The notes under the pieces: model-generated
What the model saw: the letters and a program-made list of their open reading frames with translations, nothing else
Databases searched by the model: none
Told to the model about the DNA's origin: nothing
Part shown: one piece after another, positions 34,487 to 42,389 of the stretch
Position numbering within the stretch: position 1 is the stretch's first letter
Layout of the letters: every line of letters starts with the position of its first letter
DNA from: JAJFKB01 sp965230515
GTDB taxonomy: Bacteria; Pseudomonadota; Gammaproteobacteria; Pseudomonadales; IMCC2047
Direction of reading: 5' to 3'
NCBI GenBank assembly: GCA_965230515.1
Contig: OZ246007.1
Location: 62,001-126,000, forward strand
DNA length: 64,000 nucleotides
Made by a program: the position numbers and the translations under genes

Positions 34487-35491
34487 ATGAGCGAAAATTC
34501 CTGGAATGCCCCGGAAGGAAAAGAGCCCCGGTTAACGCAGGGAGCAGATGAGTCGCCGAAAGAATGGAAGTTGATTGAAAAGCTGTTGCTTGCATCCGGT
34601 AAGGAGCAACGTCGGGCGAGACGCTGGGGTATCGCATTTAAACTACTGACTTTTGTGTATCTGTTTGCCCTGCTGTTTTTGTTATCTCCCGCGCTAAAGA
34701 TGGATAGTGCGGTGGGTGTTGTCGCCAGTCACACCGCTTTAGTGGATGTTCGGGGTGTTATCGCAGAGGGTGAGTTGGCATCAGCCGATCATCTTGTTAC
34801 AGGATTAAGGGCGGCGTTTGATAACAAACACACCAAAGGTGTGATTTTGCGTATAAACAGCCCCGGTGGATCGCCGGTGCAGGCCGGTTATGTCTACGAT
34901 GAGATCAAGCGTCTGAGAGCACTGCATCCCCAAAAGCGTCTGTATGCTGTTATCAGCGATCTGGGTGCTTCGGGGGGGTACTATATTGCTGCAGCTGCTG
35001 ACGAAATCTACGCTGACAAAGCGAGTCTGGTGGGCTCTATTGGTGTGATTTCATCCAGTTTTGGTTTTTCAGATGCCATGAAGCGTCTGGGTGTTGAGCG
35101 ACGGGTTTTTACCGCAGGTGAGAGCAAGGCGTTCCTGGATCCCTTTTCACCCATGAAAGAAGCAGATACGGAGTTTTGGCAATCGGTGCTGAGCGTGACT
35201 CACCAGCAATTTATCGATCAGGTTAAACGGGGAAGAGGAGATCGCTTAAAAGAGGATGACAAGCTTTTTAGTGGCTTAATCTGGAGTGGTGAGCAGGCTC
35301 TGCAGCTTGGTCTGATTGATGGCTTGGGTAGCACGGGTTACGTGGCAAGAGATATTATTGGTGAAGAGGTGATCGTTGATTATACGCCCAAGCTATCGCC
35401 TTTTGAGCAGTTTACTGATCGCTTCGGGGCTTCAGTGGGGCGTACGATGGCCAACTACTTTGGTAGTGATAATCGGCTGGTTTATCGCTAA
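34487..35491 (+). CDS. sppA: Signal peptide peptidase SppA (S49 family), short form
   Basis: A 334-residue inner-membrane serine protease. One hydrophobic segment (about 46-68) anchors it. RINSPGGSPVQAGYVYDEI and SDLGASGGYYIAAAADEIYA hold the S49 core with the nucleophile Ser, and the catalytic Lys is likely within the following KASLVGSIGVI region. It is half the length of E. coli SppA (618) and resembles the short forms of pseudomonads, which assemble as higher oligomers. It removes leftover signal peptides from the membrane. It ends 13 bases from the convergent flavodiiron gene. Confidence 0.92.
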   Translation: MSENSWNAPEGKEPRLTQGADESPKEWKLIEKLLLASGKEQRRARRWGIAFKLLTFVYLFALLFLLSPALKMDSAVGVVASHTALVDVRGVIAEGELASADHLVTGLRAAFDNKHTKGVILRINSPGGSPVQAGYVYDEIKRLRALHPQKRLYAVISDLGASGGYYIAAAADEIYADKASLVGSIGVISSSFGFSDAMKRLGVERRVFTAGESKAFLDPFSPMKEADTEFWQSVLSVTHQQFIDQVKRGRGDRLKEDDKLFSGLIWSGEQALQLGLIDGLGSTGYVARDIIGEEVIVDYTPKLSPFEQFTDRFGASVGRTMANYFGSDNRLVYR

Positions 35492-35504
35492 CCGAAAACG
35501 GACC

Positions 35505-36971
35505 TTAATCCCAGATATCAGAAGAATTCTGAATTTGTGCTACTGCCTCCGATGCGTCAACCGGATCAAAACCGGTCTTGTTGAGAAAGCACACAGGGCA
35601 CTGCATATCATCGGGGACTTCGTCCCAAGGTGTACCCGGCGGTATGCCCTGTTCCGGAAGGCCTTGCGCAGGATCGTAAACCCAGCCACATGCCCAGCAT
35701 TTGTAGGGGGTTGACTCGTCGGTTTTAATGTCTGCTGTAGCGGTTTTGTTGGTGTTCGGTACCGAAAGTTCTGATTCTTCCAGATGCCACATTCGGGCGA
35801 TGTCGCGACCAAACTTTTGACACTCTATTAGTGCATCTTCTGTGGGTTTCCATGGTATCTGAAGACCGTTCTCAATACCGAAACCGGCTTCTGCCAGGCG
35901 CTCATTGATTTTATCGACGGCTTCACCGCTCCAGCCGTATGAGCCAAAAGCGGCGGCCCGTTTATTGGTAAAACGTAAGCCGCTGATTGACTCAATGAGA
36001 GCGGCGACCCGGGGTGTCATGCCTACGTTGATTGTGGGGGAGCCAATCAGCAGACCTTTGGATCGAAAAATCTCATTGATGACCTCTTCATGGTCGGCTT
36101 CGCTTAAGTCAAAATACCGAAACGCCACACTGGCATCGGCCTGCTCCACTCCTTTGGCAATCGCCTGCGCCATTTCCCGTGTACTGTTGCGCAGTGTGTC
36201 AAAGACCAGTGTTATCTGATTTTCGCGGTACTGATTTGCCCACTTGAGGTATCGGTCAATGATCTGTGTAGGCTGTTGCCGCCAGATTACGCCATTGGCA
36301 GGGCAGATCATGTGCATTTCCAGCTCGGAATTGACCAATTCCTGAATTTTGTCGATGACCACACGACTATAGGGGGTCAGCGTGTTGGCGTAGTATTTCA
36401 TCGACTCATGATAAAGTGCTTCGGGGTCGACCAGATCGTTAAAAATCTGTTTGCTGGAGTAGTTTTGTCCGAAAATATCGTTGCTAAACAATATGTTATC
36501 TTCGGTAAGATAACTCATCATGCTGTCGGGCCAATGTAGCATCGGGGTTTCCAGAAACACTAATTGCTTACCGTTGCCCAGTTCGAGTGTATCGCCAGTC
36601 CTGACAATCTGGAAATTCCAGTCTTGGTGATAATGCCCCTGTAATGATTCCGCTCCGTTAGCGGTACAGTAAATAGGCGTATCCGGAATTGATTCCAGCA
36701 ACGCGGGTAGTGCGCCACTGCGATCGACTTCGGTATGGTTAGCGACGATATAGTCTATTTTGTCGAGTGCTACCACTCTAGCCAGGTCGTCTATGTACTC
36801 TTTTGCATAAGGGGTCCATACAGTATCGATTAAGGCAGTTTTTTGCTCCTTAACCAAATAGCTGTTGTGGCTGAAACCCTCATTGGTGGGATAGTCCAGC
36901 CCGTGAAAGTGCTGGAGGTCGCCATCCTTTTTGCCAACCCAGATCAGGTTGTTTTGTATAGCTAGTGGCAT
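35505..36971 (-). CDS. Flavodiiron protein with C-terminal rubredoxin (flavorubredoxin, NorV-like), altered metal site
   Basis: A 488-residue protein: a metallo-beta-lactamase-like diiron domain (1-245), a flavodoxin domain (about 253-395, FDTLRNSTREMA) and a rubredoxin domain (420-465, Cys425, 428, 458, 461). This is the architecture of E. coli NorV, which reduces NO to N2O. The diiron ligands His79, Glu81, Asp83, His146 and Asp165 are present. However, the residue after Asp83 is Arg84 in place of the usual His, and the SHG motif near 226 reads PANG, so the His ligand is Asn226. The enzyme may therefore bind one iron, bind it loosely, or have another reaction. No norR or norW is next to it. 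The promoter region has a palindrome. The ATG has no ribosome site, although homology supports this start. Confidence 0.88.
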   Translation of the reverse strand: MPLAIQNNLIWVGKKDGDLQHFHGLDYPTNEGFSHNSYLVKEQKTALIDTVWTPYAKEYIDDLARVVALDKIDYIVANHTEVDRSGALPALLESIPDTPIYCTANGAESLQGHYHQDWNFQIVRTGDTLELGNGKQLVFLETPMLHWPDSMMSYLTEDNILFSNDIFGQNYSSKQIFNDLVDPEALYHESMKYYANTLTPYSRVVIDKIQELVNSELEMHMICPANGVIWRQQPTQIIDRYLKWANQYRENQITLVFDTLRNSTREMAQAIAKGVEQADASVAFRYFDLSEADHEEVINEIFRSKGLLIGSPTINVGMTPRVAALIESISGLRFTNKRAAAFGSYGWSGEAVDKINERLAEAGFGIENGLQIPWKPTEDALIECQKFGRDIARMWHLEESELSVPNTNKTATADIKTDESTPYKCWACGWVYDPAQGLPEQGIPPGTPWDEVPDDMQCPVCFLNKTGFDPVDASEAVAQIQNSSDIWD

Positions 36972-36993
36972 ATTATAAACTACGTTTCAAAAA

Positions 36994-37028
36994 ATGTATG
37001 GTATACATAATATATCTAATGCATACAT
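36994..37028 (-). promoter_or_regulatory. Palindromic half-site cluster upstream of the flavodiiron gene
   Basis: ATGTAT-GGT-ATACAT (36994-37008) is a perfect 6-3-6 inverted repeat, and 11 bases further TAATGCATACAT (37017-37028) holds two more half-sites. All four fit ATGYAT/ATRCAT, the half-site type of the NO-sensing repressor NsrR, although the spacing of the first pair (3) differs from the usual NsrR box (5). Regulation of an NO-reductase-like gene by such a factor would make sense but is unproven. Confidence 0.4.
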
Positions 37029-37201
37029 ATTTAAAGCTGACCTGTATCAAAAATCAGTGTATTCCCTGTGTCGCTATGATTAAATAGCAAAGACTTTGCC
37101 TGATTGCCCGAATGGGAATGTAGTGTTGGTTGTATTGGAATTCATACCTTTAAGGGTAAATGGTTTGTTGTTCTGATAATAACACGAAGGGGGCGAGGAG
37201 T

Positions 37202-37519
37202 ATGCGATCTATCTATAAAGCACTACTGTTTATGGCAGCGCTGATAGCGTTGGGTTGTGACACTGAAGTGGAAGTTCAAAAAATGGTCAACGCCTGTTTG
37301 GATAAAACTAATATGGGTCAGGCGATTTGCGAATGCACAGCCAATCTGGCCAGTGCAGAGTTATCGCCGCTGAGCTTCAGGTTTCTTACTGCCAGTCTTG
37401 GCGAGGACGAAGCCCTGGCCAAGAAACTAAAGGGTGAAATGTCCATTGATGAACTTATGGCGGCGGGCATGTTTATGGCAAATGGTCCGGCTCGCTGCGC
37501 CAGGGCGGGCGATAGCTGA
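37202..37519 (+). CDS. Small lipoprotein of unknown function
   Basis: I start at ATG 37202 because GAGGAG stands five bases before it, giving 105 residues; an upstream frame from 37160 is also open. The first 19 residues (MRSIYKALLFMAALIALGC) are a lipoprotein signal with lipobox and Cys19. The mature protein has several more Cys (in VNACLDKTN, ICECT and ARCAR) and reads as mainly helical. I recognise no family. It stands alone between the flavodiiron gene and maf. Confidence 0.75.
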   Translation: MRSIYKALLFMAALIALGCDTEVEVQKMVNACLDKTNMGQAICECTANLASAELSPLSFRFLTASLGEDEALAKKLKGEMSIDELMAAGMFMANGPARCARAGDS

Positions 37520-37530
37520 GCTGGGTTGTT

Positions 37531-38106
37531 CTAAAGTATCGGGTGGCCTGCTTGCTTGAGCATATCTATCAGGCGTATCAGGGGTAGTCCTTCGAGGGCA
37601 GTTACATCGTCTCCCTCCATTTTCTTGAAGAGCGCTATCCCTAATTTTTCCCACTTAAAGCTTCCTGCGCAGTCGAATGGCTGCTCAATATCCACATAAT
37701 TCTCGATTTCGCTCTTTGAAAGCTCTCTGAAAAACACTTTAAACGGAATCGTGTCGACCTGGTAGGTTTCATTCTGACTGTCGTAGAGACAAAGTCCCGT
37801 TAAAAATACGACAGATTTTCCGGTCGCACTTAACAACTGTTGAATTGCATTTTCCCGGTTTCCGGGTTTGCCGACAATTTTACCCTCAACAACAGCCACC
37901 TGGTCGCTGCCAATGATCAGTGATTCCGGGTTGTTTTTTGCTATGCAGCGGGCTTTTTCCAGCGCGAGTCTGGTGGCCAATTGCCTCGGATTCTCGTCTT
38001 TAAGGGGTGTTTCATCGACCGAGGGTTTTGCTGTACTAAAGACTATCGGCAGTCGCTCAAGAAGAGCCTTTCTGTAGATAGAGCTTGAAGCAAGGATGAT
38101 TTGCAT
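37531..38106 (-). CDS. maf: Maf-family nucleotide pyrophosphatase (YceF type)
   Basis: I start at ATG 38106 (MQIILASSSIYRK), the standard Maf N-terminus; a longer open frame upstream is not real. The 191 residues include PSVDETPLKDE, IGSDQVAV and the GKPG loop, typical of the YceF subgroup, which hydrolyses modified nucleotides such as m7GTP. It converges on the small lipoprotein gene and diverges from nudC with 47 bases between the starts. In many relatives maf/yceF lies beside yceD-rpmF, but here about 15 kb separates them. Confidence 0.93.
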   Translation of the reverse strand: MQIILASSSIYRKALLERLPIVFSTAKPSVDETPLKDENPRQLATRLALEKARCIAKNNPESLIIGSDQVAVVEGKIVGKPGNRENAIQQLLSATGKSVVFLTGLCLYDSQNETYQVDTIPFKVFFRELSKSEIENYVDIEQPFDCAGSFKWEKLGIALFKKMEGDDVTALEGLPLIRLIDMLKQAGHPIL

Positions 38107-38153
38107 AGAAGATAGTCCCGTTGGTGATTGTAGCAAAATAAAATGAGAGAACG

Positions 38154-38975
38154 ATGCTAGAGCATTTTGATTTGGGATTAAAGCCCCCTGAAAGCGTAAA
38201 ACAACAATATTACTTTGCCTATTGTGGTTACTCGATACTGGGGAGAGAGTGCGACAATGGCTGGTCACCTTTGAGCCAGCAGGAGTGGCAGAATTTGGGC
38301 CTTGCCACAAATTCAGAACACTATATGGGTGTGCTGGATCAATCTGCCTGCTATGCCTTAGAACTACAACCGGAAACGGAGGCACCGCAAGGTTATGAGT
38401 GGATCAGTTTACGGCATTTTATCCATTATCCGGATGAAAAGCTGTTTGCTTTTGCCGGTCGAGGTATGCAAATTATTGAGTGGCATTTAACGCACCGGTT
38501 CTGTGGTCGTTGTGGTCACCCGCTGGAGTCACACCCGTCAGATCGGGCGATGACCTGCGATCAGTGTCGACGCACGTTTTATCCGCGCTTGTCGCCCTGT
38601 ATTATCGTGCTTGTCACGCGTGGTGAGGAGGTGCTTTTGGCTCATGGTGTGCGTCATCCGGAAAAAATGTACAGCACACTGGCCGGTTTTATAGAGCCGG
38701 GGGAGACGGTAGAGCAGGCGGTTCATCGGGAGATCAAGGAGGAAGTTGGCATTACCGTACAGAATCTGCAATATTGGGGCAGTCAACCCTGGCCGTTCCC
38801 GCATCAATTGATGCTCGGTTTTTATGCGCAGTACCAGTCCGGTGATCTGGTGCTAGAGGAGGCCGAGATAGAGGAAGCCAAATGGTGGCATTATAAAGAA
38901 CTACCGAATATACCCCCGGAAACAACTATTTCGGGTAAGTTGATTCGCGAATATATCGCACAGTTGGATGCCTGA
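38154..38975 (+). CDS. nudC: NADH pyrophosphatase NudC
   Basis: A 273-residue Nudix hydrolase that cuts NADH and removes NAD caps from RNA. The zinc ribbon is FCGRCGHPL...MTCDQCRRTF (residues about 108-140). The Nudix box is GFIEPGETVEQAVHREIKEEVGI-like, about residues 180-202. The NADH-specific motif follows as SQPWPFPHQ, where the usual last residue Ser is Gln. The Tyr of the canonical FYPR segment (RTFYPRLSP) is kept. The start ATG follows GAGAGA. It diverges from maf. Confidence 0.93.
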   Translation: MLEHFDLGLKPPESVKQQYYFAYCGYSILGRECDNGWSPLSQQEWQNLGLATNSEHYMGVLDQSACYALELQPETEAPQGYEWISLRHFIHYPDEKLFAFAGRGMQIIEWHLTHRFCGRCGHPLESHPSDRAMTCDQCRRTFYPRLSPCIIVLVTRGEEVLLAHGVRHPEKMYSTLAGFIEPGETVEQAVHREIKEEVGITVQNLQYWGSQPWPFPHQLMLGFYAQYQSGDLVLEEAEIEEAKWWHYKELPNIPPETTISGKLIREYIAQLDA

Positions 38976-38999
38976 TATGCTTGAGAATTTGAAAATCTG

Positions 39000-39899
39000 A
39001 TGAGTATTCAGGCGCGATTGCTAAACCAGGTGTTGCATCTGAACAAAGGGTTCTGGCGTGATATCACCACTATAGATTCACAGTTAATTGCACGGCGGGA
39101 ACAGCAGCTTTGTAGATGGCTACCAAATATACCCGAGCATATTGCGGTTAATAATATGTTTGTAAAACAGGTGCCCGTTCAGGAGTTATCTGCCGCCAAT
39201 GCGCAACCAAATAAAGTGCTGCTTTACTTCCATGGTGGTGGTTTTATCGCCGGATCGCCTGAGACCAGTCACAGAGATTACCTTTGGCGCGTTGCTGAGA
39301 AGACGGGTTGCCGTCTTTGGGCGGTAGCTTATCGTAAATTGCCTGACAATCCTTTTCCAGCTGCACTCGATGATGCCTGTCAGGTATACCGGCATCTGGC
39401 AGAGGAGCACCCTTCATGCAATATCTGTATCGCTGGTGATTCAGCGGGCGGAGGCCTGGCCCTTTCTCTGGTACTAAAACTAAAGAATGAGGGGATGACG
39501 TTGCCGGCAGCGGTAGTAGCTTTTTCTCCCTGGTCTGATTTAACCTGTAGCGGTGAATCTCTGGTTGGGAATCGCCGATCGGAGGTGATGATACCTGAGC
39601 ATCTGTTAGCATCGTTGGCCCGTGAATATGCAGGGCAAAATATGCTGACGGATCCATACATTTCGCCACTTTTTGGTGATTTCAATGGCTTCCCTCCTAC
39701 CATGATGATGGCGAGTGATGTCGAGATATTACTTGACGACTCATTAAGAGTTGCCGATAAGATGCGTGAAGCTGATGTGCCGCTGGATTTTTGCCTTGGT
39801 GAGGGTTTGCCCCATGCCTGGCCGGTATTTGCCCGTTTTTTACCGGAAGGGAAAGCTGCGTTGAGCCGTTTCGCTGAATTTGTTGAGAAGCACTGCTGA
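39000..39899 (+). CDS. Alpha/beta hydrolase, hormone-sensitive-lipase-type esterase
   Basis: A 299-residue esterase of the HSL (family IV) group. YFHGGGFIAG at about residue 80 is the oxyanion-hole motif, and GDSAGGG at about 146 holds the nucleophile Ser. The triad is completed by Asp near 241 (ASDVEILLDD) and His near 272 (GLPHAWPVF). It hydrolyses esters of short or medium chains; the natural substrate is unknown. It has no signal peptide. It follows nudC by 24 bases and may be cotranscribed. Its end is 16 bases from the convergent amrS gene. Confidence 0.9.
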   Translation: MSIQARLLNQVLHLNKGFWRDITTIDSQLIARREQQLCRWLPNIPEHIAVNNMFVKQVPVQELSAANAQPNKVLLYFHGGGFIAGSPETSHRDYLWRVAEKTGCRLWAVAYRKLPDNPFPAALDDACQVYRHLAEEHPSCNICIAGDSAGGGLALSLVLKLKNEGMTLPAAVVAFSPWSDLTCSGESLVGNRRSEVMIPEHLLASLAREYAGQNMLTDPYISPLFGDFNGFPPTMMMASDVEILLDDSLRVADKMREADVPLDFCLGEGLPHAWPVFARFLPEGKAALSRFAEFVEKHC

Positions 39900-39915
39900 T
39901 GATGGTTATCCGGAC

Positions 39916-40998
39916 TTAACCGTTAATGGTGATTGGCTGGCGTTTGGCGCCCCAGTTGCCAGGTTGTGCTTCAAAACGTCCGGAAAGAGGTGTTGCGCAT
40001 TTGGTGCAGCAACCGGAATTATTCAGGTTCCACTCTCCAAGTCGGTACCAGTCTCTTTCGATAAGTCGAATTCCACAGTTGTGGCAATAAGTGCTACTGC
40101 CGGTATTATCATGCACGTTTCCGGTATAGGCGTAGCGGACCCCGTTGGCCATAGCAATTTCGCGAGCCTTTGTGAGAGTTGGCTGTTCAGTGGCTTTCTT
40201 GTCACGCATTTTCCAGTCCGGATGAAAAGCCGTGAAATGCATGGGTACATCCGGACCTAATTTATCCACTACCCAGGAGGTCATGCTCTCAAGCTCCTGT
40301 GAAGTATCATTTTCACCCGGTATCAGTAGCGTTGTCAGCTCCAACCAGACATCAGTTTCATGTTTCAGATAAAGTAGTGTATCTAGCACTGGTGCAAGGT
40401 GAGCGCCACAAATTTTGTGATAAAAACGGTCTGTGAACGCTTTTAGATCGATATTTGCAGCATCAATGTGTTTAAAGAAATCGGACCTTGGTTTGGCGCA
40501 TATGTAGCCTGCTGAAACGGCGACGGTTTTTATCTGCCGGGCGTGGCAGGCACTGGCGACGTCGGTTGCGTATTCGAGAAATATAACCGGGTCGTTATAG
40601 GTGAATGCAATGCTTTTACAGCCTGTTTGCTCGGCTGTATGCGCCAATTGCTGCGGACTGGCCTGATCAGCAAGGGTATCCATTTCCCGTGATTTGCTCA
40701 TATCCCAATTCTGGCAAAATTTACAGGCAAGGTTACAGCCGGCAGTACCAAAAGAAAGCACCGGCGTTCCCGGGTAAAAATGATTGAGGGGTTTCTTCTC
40801 GATAGGATCTATGCAATAGCCGCTGGAGCGGCCATAGCTGAATAGTTTAATTTGCCCGCTTTCACAGCCACGAATAAAACAGAGCCCTCTTTGGCCCTCG
40901 TGCATTTTGCAAAGTCGTGGGCATAGATCGCATTGAATGCGTTTGTCATCCAGTTGATGCCAGTAGCGTGTTGCTATCGGTTGCACAAGAGCAGTCAT
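39916..40998 (-). CDS. amrS: AmmeMemoRadiSam system radical SAM enzyme
   Basis: A 360-residue radical SAM protein of the AmmeMemoRadiSam system, related to pyruvate formate-lyase activases. The cluster motif is CNLACKFC at 88-95. An N-terminal Cys group (CDLCPRLC, GLC at 23-40) is typical. The C-terminus has a ribbon-like pair (YCHNCG, CTKC) that may bind another metal. The substrate is unknown. It is divergent from the genes for the B and A components with about 65 bases between, so one control region serves all three. Confidence 0.92.
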   Translation of the reverse strand: MTALVQPIATRYWHQLDDKRIQCDLCPRLCKMHEGQRGLCFIRGCESGQIKLFSYGRSSGYCIDPIEKKPLNHFYPGTPVLSFGTAGCNLACKFCQNWDMSKSREMDTLADQASPQQLAHTAEQTGCKSIAFTYNDPVIFLEYATDVASACHARQIKTVAVSAGYICAKPRSDFFKHIDAANIDLKAFTDRFYHKICGAHLAPVLDTLLYLKHETDVWLELTTLLIPGENDTSQELESMTSWVVDKLGPDVPMHFTAFHPDWKMRDKKATEQPTLTKAREIAMANGVRYAYTGNVHDNTGSSTYCHNCGIRLIERDWYRLGEWNLNNSGCCTKCATPLSGRFEAQPGNWGAKRQPITING

Positions 40999-41028
40999 TG
41001 ATCACCTTCAAACCTGGTCTGTGATAAT
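40998..41028 (+). promoter_or_regulatory. Candidate promoter for amrB-amrA-msrA
   Basis: TTGATC (40998-41003) and TGATAA or GATAAT (41022-41028) are separated by 18 or 19 bases. The start of transcription would be near 41035, leaving a short leader before the preferred amrB start at 41063. Agreement with consensus is moderate. Confidence 0.35.
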
Positions 41029-41062
41029 ATAAAACAATTGGGTCTAAATGAGGTTTTTCAAG

Positions 41063-41836
41063 ATGATCAGACCACCAGCGGTCGCCGGCACCTTCTATCC
41101 GGCTGATCCGGTAGAACTTGAGTCATTTATCCAATTTGCACTGGGAAGCTGCAGTGGGGCAGCATTTGATGCCAAGGCGCTCATAGTGCCGCACGCCGGT
41201 TATATCTATTCAGGAGAAATAGCGGGGCGAGCCTACCGTTTGGTCTGTAACCGGCCAAAGGTTAAAAAGGTTATCTTATTAGGGCCGGCACACCGGGCAT
41301 ACGTAGAAGGTCTGGCGCTTTCCTCCGCTACGCACTTTCAAACTCCCTTGGGGAGTGTCCCGGTTGCAACTGAACTAAATCGTGAAATACTTTCCTTGCC
41401 TCAGGTTCAAGTGTCTGATCAGGCTCATTTGCGAGAACATAGTCTGGAGGTTCAGTTGCCTTTTCTGCAGCAAACGATGAAAGATTTCAAGCTGGTGCCC
41501 CTGTTAGTGGGGGATGCCACACCATCGGAGACCGCGGAGGTAATTGATAAGCTATGGGGTGGAGAGGAAACGCTGCTGGTGATCAGTTCGGATTTGAGTC
41601 ATTTTCACCCCTACAATGAAGCGCAGCAGATAGATCAATCCACCAGTGAAGCCATTATTAAAAAAAGTGAATCATTAACTGGTGATCAAGCCTGTGGTTG
41701 CAGGGCGATTAACGGCTTTATGCGCAGTGCCAAAAGACATGGTCTTAATGTCAGTGAGCTTGCACGCTGTAATTCCGGAGATACAGCGGGCGAAAAAGAT
41801 AGTGTGGTGGGTTATGGGTCCTATGCACTCTATTAG
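41063..41836 (+). CDS. amrB: AmmeMemoRadiSam system protein B (MEMO1 family)
   Basis: I prefer ATG 41063, as the protein then begins MIRPPAVAGTFYP, the usual start, with GAGG ahead; ATG 41048 would add five residues. The 257 residues include the metal-site blocks of the Memo family: PHAGYIYSGE (His), LLGPAHRAYV (His), ISSDLSHF and ARCNSGDTAG (Cys). The human homologue binds metal and is linked to redox signalling. Bacterial members act with the AmrA and AmrS proteins in an unknown reaction. It overlaps amrA by 14 bases. Confidence 0.92.
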   Translation: MIRPPAVAGTFYPADPVELESFIQFALGSCSGAAFDAKALIVPHAGYIYSGEIAGRAYRLVCNRPKVKKVILLGPAHRAYVEGLALSSATHFQTPLGSVPVATELNREILSLPQVQVSDQAHLREHSLEVQLPFLQQTMKDFKLVPLLVGDATPSETAEVIDKLWGGEETLLVISSDLSHFHPYNEAQQIDQSTSEAIIKKSESLTGDQACGCRAINGFMRSAKRHGLNVSELARCNSGDTAGEKDSVVGYGSYALY

Positions 41837-42389
41837 TGAAGAGGATAAAAAGCTGCTTCTGGAAATTGCCAGAGAGGCAATAGAAGAGGGCGCGAAGCAC
41901 GGACGCCCGCTGAATATTGACCTGGAGAACTATAGTGAGCGGCTGAGAATACCGACCGCCACTTTTGTGACCTTATACAAGAATGGCAAACTGGCGGGTT
42001 GCATAGGATCTTTGGAGGCGGATCAGCCGCTTATTAAAGATATAGCAGCTAATGCCTATTCTGCTGCGTTTCGAGATCATCGCTTCAGCCCGGTTCGGGC
42101 AGAGGATATTGAGGGAATGACGATAGAAATATCTGTGCTTTCCCCGCTTGAGCCTTTGGCTGTTGCACATGAGCAGGAACTAAAAGAGCAATTGGTTGCC
42201 CATAGCGATGGATTGGTGATTGATACACCGGGAGGTCGGGCCACATTCTTGCCCAAGGTGTGGCAGTCGATACCGGACAAAGCGCTTTTTGTCCGGCAAT
42301 TAAAGCTAAAGGCAGGTTTGGCTGAAGACTATTGGAGTGAGGCATTAAACTGCTACAAATACAGGACGGAGACTTTTGCAGATGTTTAG
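41823..42389 (+). CDS. amrA: AmmeMemoRadiSam system protein A (AMMECR1 family)
   Basis: The frame is open far upstream inside amrB. I start at ATG 41823 (MHSISEEDKK); 41814 is an alternative. The 188 residues carry the AMMECR1 signature: TFVTLYKNGKLAGCIGSLEADQPL, FRDHRFSPV, and the tail KVWQSIPDKALFVRQLKLKAGL. The conserved Cys in LAGCIGS suggests a redox or metal role. It overlaps amrB by 14 bases and msrA by eight, so the three are tightly coupled. Confidence 0.9.
   Translation: MHSISEEDKKLLLEIAREAIEEGAKHGRPLNIDLENYSERLRIPTATFVTLYKNGKLAGCIGSLEADQPLIKDIAANAYSAAFRDHRFSPVRAEDIEGMTIEISVLSPLEPLAVAHEQELKEQLVAHSDGLVIDTPGGRATFLPKVWQSIPDKALFVRQLKLKAGLAEDYWSEALNCYKYRTETFADV

Noticed and set aside
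36972..36977. TATAAT directly before the flavodiiron ATG (minus strand) as a -10 box
   Set aside because: It abuts the start codon, so transcription would begin inside the gene; there is also no fitting -35.
38107..38385. N-terminal extension of Maf by 93 residues
   Set aside because: The Maf fold begins at MQIILASSS; the extension overlaps the divergent nudC gene and has no domain.
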